A stretch of 64,000 nt of DNA from Zygnema cylindricum (lineage: Eukaryota > Streptophyta > Zygnematophyceae > Zygnematales > Zygnemataceae). The number at the start of each line of letters is the position of its first letter. Positions within the stretch are counted from its first letter, which is position 1. The DNA lies in the NCBI GenBank assembly GCA_037447655.1, contig JBBHKE010001378.1:328148-392147 (forward strand). Reading direction: 5' to 3'. Shown piece after piece: positions 10,340 through 21,687 of the stretch. The notes beneath the pieces are model-generated. The model saw only the letters and a program-made list of their open reading frames with translations. It did not search any database and had not been told where the DNA came from. Both the position numbers and the translations under genes were made by a program.

Positions 10340-13300
10340 CTATTCACTTAATCCCACTGAGTCCCTACAATACTTCAGTTTAGGAGCAGGAAGGGCTTTA
10401 GTGAGCATATCAGCAATCATTTTTGCATCTGGCAAATAACATAATTTAATCACTCTAGAGAACACCTTTTCTCTTACAAAGTGTAATCGTACATCTATGT
10501 GTTTGCTTTTGAAGTGATGACTCGGGTTAGAAGCAATGGCAATGGCAGCCTGGTTATCACACCAGATCACCTGTGGACCAACTTGCATGTATCCTAGTTC
10601 TTGTAACATGGATTTTACCCATAAGAGTTCTTTGAGGGCCGAGCTTGCTGCCATATATTCTGACTCCATTGTCGACTGCGCTGTCACTTTTTGAAGTTTG
10701 CTGCTCCAACAGCAAGTACCGTTCCCAATTTGTAGAACGAATCCCGTGGTGGATTTTCGGCTTGGCATGTCGCCATAGCTTGCATCACTCCATGTTTGCA
10801 GCTTGACTTCTCCTCCGCCTAGAGTGAGTTTGAGATCTTTCGTTCCTGCCAAATATCTTAAGACTCTCTTTGCTGCATCAAGATCAGATTTTCTCGGATT
10901 TTCTAGACTCCTGCTCAGTACCCCGACTGCTGCAGCAATGTCAAGACGGGTACAGTTCATGAAATATATTAAGCTTCCCACTATTTGTCTATAAGGTATT
11001 ATTGTCATAGGATCATTCTCCCCTGACTCTAAATACTCGCTAATAATGACACCTGGTTCTATCTCTTCTCCCTCTAACTTCTGCCGAAACTCCATTGGAG
11101 TTAAACATCCTTTTGCCCCCCGCATTCCATACTCATCTAACATGTTTCCAATAGCCTCTTTTTGAGTCAATTTTATTATTTTCTTATTTCTGTCCCTCTC
11201 TACTTGGATACCCAAAATATATTTTGCCTCACCGAGGTCTTTCATCTCGAACCGTGAGTTTAGAGCAGTTTTGATTTTGTTAATTTCAACCATTGATTTG
11301 CTAATTAATAGCAAATCATCTACATATACTGCTATATACACTATCCCATTTTCACCCTTTAGAACGTAGACAGAGTGATCAGAACTTATCCTTTGAAATC
11401 CTAGACTAGTCAAGAATTCATCAAGCTTTATATTCCACTGTCTGGGGGCCTGTTTTAGGCCGTACAAAGATTTTAGCAACTTGCATACTAAGTGCTCTTT
11501 TCCTAGTTCCACATACTTTTCAGGCTGCTGCATGTAAATGGTCTCTTCTAGTTCTCCATGCAAAAAGGTCGTTTTTACATCCATCTGATGAATTTCCATA
11601 TCTTCTATAGCAGCTATGGATAGCAAAATCCTAACTCTTGGAAATCTTACAACCGGAGAAAATGTTTCTTCAAAATCGATTCCTTCTTTTTGATTGTACC
11701 CCTTCGCCACAAGTCTGGCCTTATAGCGTTCAATGGTGTTATCGGGATTTAACTTCACCTTGAATACCCATTTGCTGCCGATCGCTTTTCGGTCTGGAGG
11801 AAGGTCCACGAGCTCCCATGTTTGAGCCTCCATAATCGACTTCATTTCGTCGTTTGCCGCCTCAATCCAGTGATTCCGCTCTGGTGATGAAAAGGCCTCT
11901 TGGATGGTCAACGGCTCCCCTGAGACTGCTGAGTAGGCAAAGTGAGAGCTTGCTTGCAGAAGGCTACTTGATCTTCTTCCCCCCGGAAATTCTGAGGCTG
12001 AGATCGTCGGATGCCGCGCATTGCGCTGATTGCGCTGGTTGCGCTGGTTGCGATCCGTGTGTTCTTGGTTGCGCTGGTTGCGATCCGTGTGTTCTTGGTT
12101 GCGCTGGTTGCGATCCGTGTGTACTGACTGCTGTTGGTCAGTCTGGACCCGAAGGTGGGGAGAAACTTGAAGAGAGTCTGACTTCGGAGTTATAACCGGA
12201 GTTTGTGGAATCTGCGGGACAATTTCCTGCATGCAATCTAAGATGACATACTCCTGTACTTTTTGGTGCTTTTGCTGCTCTGTCATTTGAAATAAATCTA
12301 TGGAGTCTAGTTCATCTTTAACAATGATGTTTCTAACTACAACTATTTTCTGCCTGTCAAACACAAAGACTCTATAACCTTTTGAGTGATCATCATATCC
12401 TAACAGAATACCCGGTAATCCTTTCGGTTCCATTTTCCATCTATCTGTAGACGTATCCAAAATGAAGCATTGACTACCAAAGACCTTAAAATGGCTAACA
12501 TCTGGTTTGCTACCTGTCCAGATCTCGTAAGGAGTAGTTTCCACCGATCGGGATCCTATCCTATTTTTAATATAAACTGCACAATTTAGAGCCTCAGCCC
12601 AGAATTTCGGATCCACATTTTTATCTGCGAGCATAGACCTAGAGCTTTCCGTGAGAGTTCTATTCAGTCTTTCCGACACCCCATTTTGTTCCGGTGAATA
12701 TGGAACAGTCAATAGATGACTAATGCCCTCCTCAAGTAAAAAGGTTTCAAATTCTTTCGATGTATATTCACCACCATTGTCCGATCTGAGCTGTAGAATA
12801 GATGAATTATGAAGTTTTTCAGCCCATGCTTTGTAGTGTTTGAAGTGACCAAACACCTCACTTTTCTCCTTCATGAAGTAAACTTTAGTAAACCTGGAAA
12901 AATCATCTGTGAAGGTGACCATGTATTTCATCCCTCCGGCAGATGGAACCTTCGCCGGACCAAAGACATCCGAATGAATTTGTTGTAAAAGTTTCGTTGA
13001 CCGATGCTCAAACTCCTTAGGAAATGGCAATCTGTGGATTTTCCCTAAAGCGCAACCATCGCAAGTTTTGACCGGCTCATCTGTGATTGATACACCCTCT
13101 ATTTTTCCAGCAAGGACCATTTTCTTCAAACTATCATAGTTTACATGGCCTAGTCTTTTATGCCACAACTCATCTGAGTGCAAAATACCAGAGTACAGAA
13201 CTTCATTCTCCCTTGTATTAGCCATATCCATACGATACATCTTGCTACTATCTCTAGTACCTGTAACTGCAACCTTGCCATTTTTGCTAACAACTTGCCG

Positions 13301-14566
13301 ACCATTTTTCAAATTAACCTCAAAACCTTTGCTCTCTACCAACGACGTAGAAAACAGATTTTTCTTAAAGTCAGGCACAAATAAGACATTGTGAAGATTC
13401 CTTTCAATTGCTTGTCCTTCTACATCAACTAGTAATGACACATCACCTACAGCACGAGTTTGGACACTCATTCCACAAGCATAATAAATATTTTTCTCCG
13501 GCGTTGCTTTCAGATTTTTGAAGATGGCCTTGTTCCAGCACATGTGGGCTGACGCTCCTGTATCCATTATCCATCCGGGGTCCTTCGCGCCCTCCATTGC
13601 AGCCGCCATAGCAAATAGATCCGTATCGTCCTCCGTAGAAATCGTCAAATTCTCGTTTTGGAGAGACGAAGAAGCCGAAAATAATGCATTTCCACGAGGT
13701 GTAGTCCCCGTGAAGCCTTTGTAAAACTGGCTTTGTTGCCATCCCGGCCTGTATAAACCTGTATCGTTAGCTTTTTTAAGCTTAGGACAAAATTTGTATC
13801 CATGACCTCTCTCACTACAATAAAAACATGCATTGTTGGATTGTCTATTTCCACCTTGATTAAAATGTCTGAACTGATTATACTGATTTCTTTGCTGATT
13901 AAACTGTCCTTTTCTCTCAAAGTCTGAATTAAAAGCCTCTACTTGGTCAACATTGAGAATATTAGATGTAGCTTCCTCCTCTAGTAAAATATTGATGGCT
14001 AACTGTAAAGTCCAGCTAGCTTTATCTTTTTGTTTGAGCATGTCAGATGCTCCTTTCATACTACGAGGGAGACCCCTCAGGAGCAATGCCGCCTGTTGAA
14101 AAGGGGGAAACACCCCACCTGCACAAGCATGTGCATCTACAAGGATACGAAATTTGTTAGAATATTCAGCCATTGTACCGCCAGTGTACTTATAGTCCCA
14201 AATTTTTCCAGCCAATAGAAGCTCTTCCTGGACATTGGCCTTTTCATAATCACTTTTAAGAGATTTCCAGATATCAATTGCTTTTTTCATCTTTATCCGA
14301 GACATAGCTAAGTCCTCAGATATACAAAATTTCAGAATAGAACGAGCTTGCGTATTTTTCTTAGACCATGACGGATCAGATTCATCCAGCGAACCATCCA
14401 AGATATCTAAAAGACTGACATTTTCAAAATGTGTTTCCACCATATCCGCCCAGTAAACATACTTATCCCCGGAAAAGATAGGAATTCTTGATGACAGGCC
14501 CATAACCTGCTGTTCTACAACCACCGGTGCAGGTGGAGGAGCAGCAGTAGTAGTAGAAGTAGACAT
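10340..14566 (-). CDS. Gag-Pol polyprotein of copia G, intact
   Basis: A single 1408-residue frame. The N-terminus is a Thr/Pro-rich leader encoded in the LTR (residues 1-19), then QVMGLSSRIPIFSGDKYVYW. The Gag capsid region (UBN2-like) precedes a zinc knuckle CFYCSERGHGYKFC near 245. Aspartic protease WIMDTGASAHMC near 335. Integrase has the HHCC finger (WHKRLGHVN near 467, CDGCALGK near 502) and DDE residues in HSDVFGP, SDNGGEYT near 595 and GVSERLNRT. Reverse transcriptase has YVDDLLLISKS near 1085, and RNase H has WSDASYGD near 1262, QSTMESEY and WCDNQAAIA near 1335. Order PR-INT-RT-RH defines Ty1/copia. Every catalytic motif I checked is present. The start is the first ATG, inside the 5' LTR, in phase with the primer-site codons. 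A tandem NQR/HTD repeat lies between integrase and RT (about residues 815-850). Confidence 0.97.
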   Translation of the reverse strand: MSTSTTTAAPPPAPVVVEQQVMGLSSRIPIFSGDKYVYWADMVETHFENVSLLDILDGSLDESDPSWSKKNTQARSILKFCISEDLAMSRIKMKKAIDIWKSLKSDYEKANVQEELLLAGKIWDYKYTGGTMAEYSNKFRILVDAHACAGGVFPPFQQAALLLRGLPRSMKGASDMLKQKDKASWTLQLAINILLEEEATSNILNVDQVEAFNSDFERKGQFNQQRNQYNQFRHFNQGGNRQSNNACFYCSERGHGYKFCPKLKKANDTGLYRPGWQQSQFYKGFTGTTPRGNALFSASSSLQNENLTISTEDDTDLFAMAAAMEGAKDPGWIMDTGASAHMCWNKAIFKNLKATPEKNIYYACGMSVQTRAVGDVSLLVDVEGQAIERNLHNVLFVPDFKKNLFSTSLVESKGFEVNLKNGRQVVSKNGKVAVTGTRDSSKMYRMDMANTRENEVLYSGILHSDELWHKRLGHVNYDSLKKMVLAGKIEGVSITDEPVKTCDGCALGKIHRLPFPKEFEHRSTKLLQQIHSDVFGPAKVPSAGGMKYMVTFTDDFSRFTKVYFMKEKSEVFGHFKHYKAWAEKLHNSSILQLRSDNGGEYTSKEFETFLLEEGISHLLTVPYSPEQNGVSERLNRTLTESSRSMLADKNVDPKFWAEALNCAVYIKNRIGSRSVETTPYEIWTGSKPDVSHFKVFGSQCFILDTSTDRWKMEPKGLPGILLGYDDHSKGYRVFVFDRQKIVVVRNIIVKDELDSIDLFQMTEQQKHQKVQEYVILDCMQEIVPQIPQTPVITPKSDSLQVSPHLRVQTDQQQSVHTDRNQRNQEHTDRNQRNQEHTDRNQRNQRNQRNARHPTISASEFPGGRRSSSLLQASSHFAYSAVSGEPLTIQEAFSSPERNHWIEAANDEMKSIMEAQTWELVDLPPDRKAIGSKWVFKVKLNPDNTIERYKARLVAKGYNQKEGIDFEETFSPVVRFPRVRILLSIAAIEDMEIHQMDVKTTFLHGELEETIYMQQPEKYVELGKEHLVCKLLKSLYGLKQAPRQWNIKLDEFLTSLGFQRISSDHSVYVLKGENGIVYIAVYVDDLLLISKSMVEINKIKTALNSRFEMKDLGEAKYILGIQVERDRNKKIIKLTQKEAIGNMLDEYGMRGAKGCLTPMEFRQKLEGEEIEPGVIISEYLESGENDPMTIIPYRQIVGSLIYFMNCTRLDIAAAVGVLSRSLENPRKSDLDAAKRVLRYLAGTKDLKLTLGGGEVKLQTWSDASYGDMPSRKSTTGFVLQIGNGTCCWSSKLQKVTAQSTMESEYMAASSALKELLWVKSMLQELGYMQVGPQVIWCDNQAAIAIASNPSHHFKSKHIDVRLHFVREKVFSRVIKLCYLPDAKMIADMLTKALPAPKLKYCRDSVGLSE
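12033..12122 (-). repeat. In-frame 30-bp repeat in the integrase-RT linker of copia G
   Basis: Repeats of GATCCGTGTGTTCTTGGTTG with GCGCTGGTTGC (plus strand) encode HTDRNQRNQE units followed by shorter NQR units. The frame stays open, so the linker tolerates length changes. Confidence 0.85.
14493..14507 (-). other. Primer-binding site of copia G, half-tRNA type
   Basis: Immediately after the 5' LTR the minus strand reads GGTTATGGGCC. This is complementary to the anticodon loop and stem of initiator tRNA-Met (GGGCCCAUAACC), not to a tRNA 3' end. Drosophila copia and yeast Ty5 are known to prime from a cut tRNA half in this way. The site is also the gag codons for Q-V-M-G. Confidence 0.75.
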
Positions 14567-15346
14567 GATACACTCTCAGAAGCTATCAAGTATCCTACAA
14601 AACAGCTGTTCTTAAGTTCTCACCAATTCTTATACAAGCATCCAAACCTCACAAAACTCTATCAAAATATAGAGTAGCATAAACACTGATAACTCCCAAA
14701 GTTATAGCACAATTGACCCGACAACACTCAAGATATAATACTCAGAAGTTTCCCAAAAACTGTCTGCAGTTTTACTACTTGGAAGTCTGGATACATAATA
14801 TGTTCCGAGTCCTAAGTCTTATACTTGTGTTGAACTGGCAACACTAGTGTACTTGAGAGGTAGGTCAAACCACTAAGCTACCACTAATCTGTCAAGCTAC
14901 CACTGAGCTACCACTAAGCTACCACTGAGCTATCACTAAGCTACCACTGAGTTACCCACTAAGTTACCACTGAGTTCCCACTAGAATCGTATCTATCGCA
15001 GTTGCTCTATCCTGTACAGAATCACATTAAGAATATCAGACGTTGCGTTGTCCGTACGGACAATATCAAATATAATCGTGGTTGCCTTGTCCTGTCTGTG
15101 TTGCAGCTTCGCTGCTGCGCTGCTCTGCTGTATAGCAGCTGCGCTGCTGTATAGCAGCTGCGCTGTTGTATAGCAGCTGCGCTGTTGTATAGCAGCTGCG
15201 CTGTTGTATAGCAGCTGCGCTGCTGTATAGCAGCTGCGCTGCTCTGTTGTATAGCAGCTGCGCTGCTCTCTGTATAGCAGCTGCGCTGCTTTGTATGTAA
15301 AGCAGCTGCGCTGCTCTGAGACTGAAAGCTTTCCAAAAAGACAACA
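14508..15346 (-). repeat. 5' LTR of copia G (839 bp)
   Basis: TG...CA ends, and the same architecture as the 3' LTR but with eight plus one variant minisatellite units (about 15111-15310) against five. The gag start codon at 14566 lies 59 bp inside this LTR. Lacks the tRNA-like module found in the other families. Confidence 0.95.
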
Positions 15347-15351
15347 ATAGT

Positions 15352-15977
15352 GGCTTCAAATTCTGTTATGCTGGCGTCAACATTGATAAATGTGCGCGAT
15401 GTCATCTTTGACGCCCAAATGACGAAATTTGGTTTGCCTGTGAAAAACTGTGCTCATGAAACACTGGAACTCGACATCATGCGCGTATTATGCGCATTTA
15501 ATAAAGTACACTAAATACTTTACCGCCCATTGTTATAAGAATTAATAATGCTAATTCGGTTGCGACTTTTTTTGGCTGAAAATCACAAAATATTGTTAGC
15601 AACACTATTTAAAAACGTGGACTACAATTTGCCACGCACCCTTGCATTAGAGTAGCCTTATTAACTCAAGTTTTGATTATTTCTAATTTCACATCAACAC
15701 TAGATATTCGATAACCTAATAACGATGGGCAGTGTGGTGTTGTGCATTGATTCTTGTACCTTTTTCGTTAACCAACTAATAATATAATATATCAATTTAT
15801 TTACCGATAATCGATGTATTGGCTCGATTATTGGTAGGAAAATCATTGCGGTTTTCTTCACCTATGTATTTAGCAATATGTCGATACAAAATATTGCAAT
15901 GACTAGCTTGGCTTGTAGAGTTTTACTTAGGGTTTCATTGGTTTTTATGCCCTCATACCCACTTCACTGAATGTCTT
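15352..15977. other. Unassigned spacer
   Basis: Between the copia G target duplication and the next Harbinger-like copy. No open frame of note, no LTR ends and no match to other parts of the window that I can see. It may be genuine older host DNA or a decayed element. Confidence 0.4.
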
Positions 15978-15980
15978 TTA

Positions 15981-17950
15981 GGGTACAGCCCCATGTGGCT
16001 AAGTCCGTGTTTTTTTCTCTCGTTTTCCTGTTAAACTTAGCGTTGTACTGCCTTATTTGAAACCGTACAAAGAAATTGCAATTTTGTAGACTACAATTTG
16101 CGTCAATCTCGAACTTCGGATATACGAAAATTTGTCGTTTTGTGTTTTTTTCGACCCACTGTCACGTTATCTTCAAAGTTACCGTAAACCACGTTGGCAA
16201 TGTGTTTTAAACAAAGTAGAACCGTTTACGCAAATAAAAAAACATATTCCCACGTGTGAAAAGTTTTCAAAAGTTTTTTATGACTGAAAAAAAGTACAAG
16301 GTTGTTATTTTTTGTCCGCATGCATCTTGTACGTTTTTTTTTTGCAAGGTTCTTGAGGTTGCACAGTCATTTCACGCAAAGTTGAAAAATTTGTGAAGGT
16401 GAAAAATCTGCGAAGTCATGGGGGCTGGACAAGAGGGGTTTACGCAAAGGCAGGTTTGTACAGCCACGGCTGCAAAGTTGTACGTCTACGATGACACGCA
16501 GTGACATGCGACATACCAAAACTATTATCTGTCTTGCGACGCTTCAACAAAGTTTCAAAAAAATGTAGTGCGACAAAGACAAATTGTACACGGTGACGTC
16601 GTCATGGGTATTGTCGACGTATGCAATGTTGGAATTCAAGTATTTTCTAGGTCTAGAGATTGCAAAATAAAAAGCAAAATAGTAGATATTGACAGCCTGC
16701 CTCTAACTCCTCCTCAAGTCCCCACACTTGTCGCAGTCACTGAAGACTGGAGGAGGAGTTAGCCATGGCTGCCTGTGCTGTCTAGAAGGAGACAGACAGT
16801 TGTTTTATAGGGGGTTTTTCTCTAAAAAGGTAGTTTTGACAGAGCCAGGATTTGATCCTGGTACCTGCCACTTGTCACAACTGCAACAGCCGGTAGTCTT
16901 ATCCAGATAGTCTAAATTACATTAGATATTACGGGGTATGATGTTTATTTAAACAGTTACAATAATACTAATTCATTTAACTAGAACTATATGCATACTG
17001 CATAGAAACAGTTGTGTAAAGTACGACGTACGGTACTAATACGAAATAAATACCGCGCAGTTTGTTTGACGCCGGAAAAAATACCGCGCAGGTATTTATG
17101 ACGGCCACGATTGAAATCCAAAATTGATCGGACGGCCGCGAAGTATGCCGCGATCACGGCGTACGATTTTGGCGGTTTGCGATCACCGCCACATTGCGTG
17201 ACACGTGGTAACCCTACGTCGGATTGCGGCAACTCCGGAGATTACGGGAACAAATCCGGATATGACACGTGTCGACATTTTGGCCATGTCGTACAATGGC
17301 CGTACAGAAAGTACACCGGCACCTGTACTTTTCTGTACGACACAGTAATTTGATTGGTGCCGTACTTCAGTAGATAGAGTTTTAGAGAGGGAATAGGACT
17401 TAGATAAATTTTGGATAGGCAGCTGCCTCTCCCAGAGAGCACCCTGTATAAATGGCAAACTTTGGGCAGCCATAACTATCAATTTACTTGACCATTTTCA
17501 GTGATTCTTTTTGCTGCGGACTCAAGGGAGTCCACGCTACACAGGGGTGTAGTCAGTCAGAGTTTTTATCTGCCAGGGTGGCTGTATTTCTAAGGGAAAG
17601 TCAAAGTGGGTGAATGTGTCCAAATCTCATATTCTAACTTTGCATTCTGTGGTGGAACTGAGCACACAGAAAGTGTTATTTCACAGGGGTGAATCTATAT
17701 TGGGGTTCTGACTGTCAAGGGGTCAATCACTTGGGTTTATATTAACTTGGAGTCGGCACTATCTAGATTAGCTTCTTTTGGATCTGCATACTCTGAGGGC
17801 CAATGGAGGTCTCAGAGTTTCATGCAATCGTCACAAACTTAAGTAATAATTTCGGGGAAACACATTGAGACACATGAAATTAGGGTCCGCCGGATCCGCG
17901 CTAAAATACAAAGTAAGTTCGCTAAGTTACTGGTACATAAGCCCGTACCC
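15981..17950. mobile_element. PIF/Harbinger-like non-autonomous element, copy 3 (split by a solo LTR)
   Basis: Inverted relative to copy 2. Left end GGGTACAGCCCCATGTGG; right end, reverse-complemented, GGGTACGGGCTTATGTACC. TTA on both sides (15978-15980, 17951-17953). Internal segments (for example around 16430-16530 with CAGCCACGGCTGC) are the reverse complement of those in copy 2. No transposase frame. Confidence 0.7.
16627..17822 (+). mobile_element. Solo LTR, copia-type (1196 bp)
   Basis: Starts TGTTGGAATTCAAG and ends CAGAGTTTCA, with the perfect duplication TGCAA (16622-16626, 17823-17827). The last 20 bp, ATGGAGGTCTCAGAGTTTCA, are the LTR-borne gag start. Its 5' part resembles the D family while its last 20 bp match the B-type end, suggesting a mosaic LTR. 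The tRNA-like module is at about 16846-16920 (antisense). Confidence 0.9.
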
Positions 17951-17953
17951 TTA

Positions 17954-18855
17954 GGGTATTTTCGCATGTAACCAAAACTTTAGTCATGTAACTTTGTTTT
18001 TAGCGAAGATTCTCTATCCTACTTTCAAAGCATTTGTATGCAAATAAATAAAATCGTTACTTTGATTGGTACGGATGTAGACGTGAGTGTAATATGTGAC
18101 GGTTGTAGAAGACTAAAAAAGACAATTGATGATGTTTACAAAATAGCGACGGTTGTAGACGTTAGCTACTTGTGATATTGTAGATGTTTAGGGTTTGTGA
18201 CATTTTGACGTCACGTTCAAATCATGAAAGCCCGAATTTGTTTTTTTGTATTTTCTCACTGTACTTGCCATCAAAATACGCTCAAACATAGTAAAAAAAG
18301 GTCGTTTTCAGAGATCTTTCATTTGATACCATTATTGACGTTTTTCATTGCAAGAATTGTGAGATATACGCGGTAGTGGGAGGGGGGGAGAGAGAGAGGC
18401 GCTTGCATGGACTTCGCTTTTGCGAGTTGGCGTCTGTTGATCGAGACCCCCTCCAGAAAAAAGCGCACGGAAAAAAATCACGCACAGACTGGAAACGTGT
18501 AGTGGGTTTTTTTTTTGGTACTACGGGCACAAAAATTGTCAAAATCTTCCAACACGTGCGACAGCATCTGCCTATTCGCTCACCTCATGGGACTTGATTT
18601 AAAATCACTTCGAGTGGTGATTTTATATAAAGTTTGAAGATGAGCTGAAAGGACGCGAAAGTGGGTCGAATGCGCAAGACGAAAACTGTTTCGCGATATA
18701 CGACAAACTCCAACACATGTAAAGTCTCAAGGTAACGCAACTTGTACGGCAGTAATTGTAATTTTCTGGTAAAGTTGCGAATTTTCTCCTTTTTTATAAG
18801 TTATGGAGGAAAACGACAAAAACTAACTGTAACTTTATCACATGTGGAAGTAACC
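17954..18855. mobile_element. PIF/Harbinger-like non-autonomous element, copy 4
   Basis: Begins GGGTATTTTCGCATGTAACC directly after the TTA of copy 3. The right end, reverse-complemented, reads GGTTACTTCCACATGTG. Ends and TTTTTAGCGAAGATTC subterminal sequence match the family. The right-hand TTA is not preserved. No LTR insertion and no coding sequence. Confidence 0.5.
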
Positions 18856-19689
18856 ATGGTGTAAACATTATTTTTTGCTTGTTTTTGCATGGCAGATTTG
18901 TTACTACAAAGAGGGAGAGCACGATTCACACTAGAAATGGATGATGAATGATGTTGAAAAGAGGTAATTAAATAGTTCACTTCTCTATTTTAGTTTACTT
19001 TAAAGAGAGAGAGTAAGGATCAAAGGCACGCCATGGCTGGCGCCATATTTAGAAAGTGGCAGAATTTGAAGTAGACGATATTCTACCGAAATGTTGTCTA
19101 CGTCCAGATTTGAATCTCGGTCTGTGGTTCACTATGTAGACGTTAGCAATATCCACTAAGGCGATGTCAAAACGATACACGTGCCGGAATTCAAAAGAAT
19201 ATAAACATTAACGCAAAGGCTAATTAACACCAAATTAACGAAAATGAACAATTTATGCACGTACGCGAATCTGAACCATGTAAGATATGTTTTGATCGGA
19301 CGGCCAACATTGTACATGCCACTCGAAGTGAGTTTTTGGCGGCATTCAAAGATTGCGTCACGCGGTGCCACGTGGCGCCGCATTATTTGATACCGAAAAA
19401 GATGGGAGGAACCATGGCTCCTGATTTGAGAGGTGTCACCTTGTAGACCATGTCGTACAATGGACGTACAATAAGTACATCGCCCATTGTACCTTCTTGT
19501 ACTATATAGTGTTCATATTAGACTAGGGTTTAGTAGTAGGTAGTCGTGAGTAGGCAGATCTAAGACTTATTGATATTTAGGTACCTCTCTCTAAGAGAGC
19601 TTGTAACTATAAATGTCATCTTTGACCAGCCATTACTTACTACTTAGGGGAGCAAATTCAGTGATTTTTTTTGCGTTTGACTTTAAAGG

Positions 19690-20255
19690 ATAGGGGAGAA
19701 GAGAAATATTTATAGAAAGGTTTAGGGGAGGAGAAACATTTATTGGGATTGAAATCAGAAAGTGATAGTGGAAAGAATTCCGTGGGAGAGAGTGAGGAAA
19801 GTTCAAAAAATGGGGTGAATATCATAGATAAAAATACGAGTATGGAAGATGTAGATTTTAGGAAAGACTTAGTGGGGACTCTTGATTTAAAGATAAATTT
19901 GAGGGGTAATGGTTTTGACATTACTAATGGGAGTGATGTCGTCTATGAAGGTGTGCCTGTAAAAAGGTTAGCATATGAGTGTGTGGTGTAGATTGGAGAT
20001 GGGGCTGGCTGTTTGAATTGCAAGAGGGAAATCGGTTTTTGTGTGGATGGAAAAGAGATGAGGTGGATAATATCTTTGCTCGGATTTATGAAAAGTGGGA
20101 TGCTAAATAAAATGTATGATCAGGTAGATGGAATGTTTACTTCAACTCATTTAATGGACCTTATTAAATATGAGGGTGTTGTCTTAAAAATTTATGAAAT
20201 GAAAAGGAAAAGGAAAAAGAAAAGGGGAAGGGAATGTTTGTTTATTTGTTTGTAA
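19690..20255 (+). pseudogene. RT-end/degenerate RNase H remnant of derivative K
   Basis: Encodes MGLKSESDSGKNSVGESEES, then VYEGVPVKRL, a stop near 19989, then GDGAGCLNCKREIGFCVDGK and MRWIISLLGFMKSGMLNKM. It matches the end of the copia D reading frame and, more distantly, the copia RNase H (SGYVLYVGDGACCWSSK, ELMWVKSLL). The segment with the catalytic STMEAEY motif is missing, as in copies D and H. It cannot encode an active RNase H. Confidence 0.65.
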
Positions 20256-20394
20256 GTATTGAAAGGAAATAGAATAGAAAATAAAAGGAGTGTTGATATT
20301 TGAGTATTTTCTAGGTCTTTATTTATGATTGGAAAACGAGCACAGGCAGTGTGCCTCTGACTCCCTTCTTTAAGCCCCCACACTTGTTGTAGTC

Positions 20395-21687
20395 ACTGAA
20401 GGTTGGAGAGGGAGCTACAGCCATGGCTGCCTAAGCTCTCCAAAGAGACAGGAGTATATAATGGTAGGTTTATTAAAAATGTATTTGACGGACCTAGGAT
20501 TTGATCCTGGTACCTACCTTCCGTCAAACAACCCGTGACCGTTAGCTTTGTCCGTTTAGTCTAGGACTAGTGCTAGGACATGTGGGGTTTGATAGATATT
20601 TAAATAGTTACTCATAGGGTTTTCCATTTTACTGGATTACGGTATACAGGGCATAAAAACACTTGTACTTTAAGTACCTGACGAAACAAATAATACAGAC
20701 ATTTGTTTCGACGGTCCGCATTAAATGCCGATATAAATCGGACGGCCGTGGTTAAATACCGAGTTCGCGGAAAGGATAATTTGGCGGTTTGCGCACGTCA
20801 CCACTCCGGATGACACGTGGCAACATCGTACGGGCTGCAGAATCTCCGGAACGCAAGATAACAAATTTGGATGTGACAACTGTCACTTGTATGGTGTTGT
20901 CGTACAATTGTCGTACAGAAAGTACTCCGGCGCCTGTACTTTTCTTTACGGTACTGTCTTGTAATTGGCGCCGTACTTCAGTAGAAGGGGTTGAGAGAGG
21001 GACTAGGACTTATTATTTTTGGGTAGGTAGCCGCTCTCTCCCAGAGAGCACCTTGTATAAAAGGCTAATTTTGAGCAGCCATATTTATTAACTCGGTTGA
21101 CCAAATTCAGTGATTCTTTACTGAAGGTTGGAGAGGGAGCTACAGCCATGGCTGCCTAAGCTCTCCAAAGAGACAGGAGTATATAATGGTAGGTTTATTA
21201 AAAATGTATTTGACGGACATAGGATTTGATCTTGGTACCTACCTTCCGTCAAACAACCCGTGACCGTTAGCTTTGTCCGTTTAGTCTAGGACTAGTGCTA
21301 GGACATGTAGGGTTTGATAGATATTTAAATAGTTACTCATAGGGTTTTCCATTTTACTGGATTACGGTATACAGGGCATAAAAACACTTGTACTTTAAGT
21401 ACCTGACGAAACAAATAATACAGACATTTGTTTCGACGGTCCGCATTAAATGCCGATATAAATCGGACGGCCGTGGTTAAATACCGAGTTCGCGGAAAGG
21501 ATAATTTGGCGGTTTGCGCACGTCACCACTCCGGATGACACGTGGCAACATCGTACGGGCTGCAGAATCTCCGGAACGCAAGATAACAAATTTGGATGTG
21601 ACAACTGTCACCTGTATGGTGTTGTCGTACAATTGTCGTACAGAGAGTACTCCGGCGCCTGTACTTTTCTTTACGGTACTGTCTTGT
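20395..21687. repeat. 725-bp tandem duplication within an LTR
   Basis: ACTGAAGGTTGGAGAGGG at 20395 recurs at 21120, and the following sequence is almost identical until about 21687, including the tRNA-like module (20486-20585; 21212-21310), G-box and TATA region. After that the second copy continues as family-B-like sequence, so the event joined two different LTR lineages. Confidence 0.85.
21056..21062 (+). promoter_or_regulatory. Probable TATA box of LTR
   Basis: TATAAAA in CCTTGTATAAAAGGC, just after the CTCTCCCAGAGAGCACC palindrome found at the same place in most LTRs here. Transcription start would lie shortly downstream. Confidence 0.5.

Larger units (their letters stand above)
9415..15346 (-). 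mobile_element. Complete Ty1/copia retrotransposon G
   Basis: A full-length element: LTRs at 9415-10196 and 14508-15346, a primer site next to the 5' LTR, a polypurine tract next to the 3' LTR, and one uninterrupted Gag-Pol frame (10340-14566). The 5-bp target duplication ATAGT is perfect (9410-9414, 15347-15351). It landed just outside a Harbinger-like copy. The LTRs show roughly a dozen substitutions over about 600 comparable bases plus a minisatellite length change, so the insertion is fairly young but not brand new. It is the only element in the window that looks coding-competent. Confidence 0.95.
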
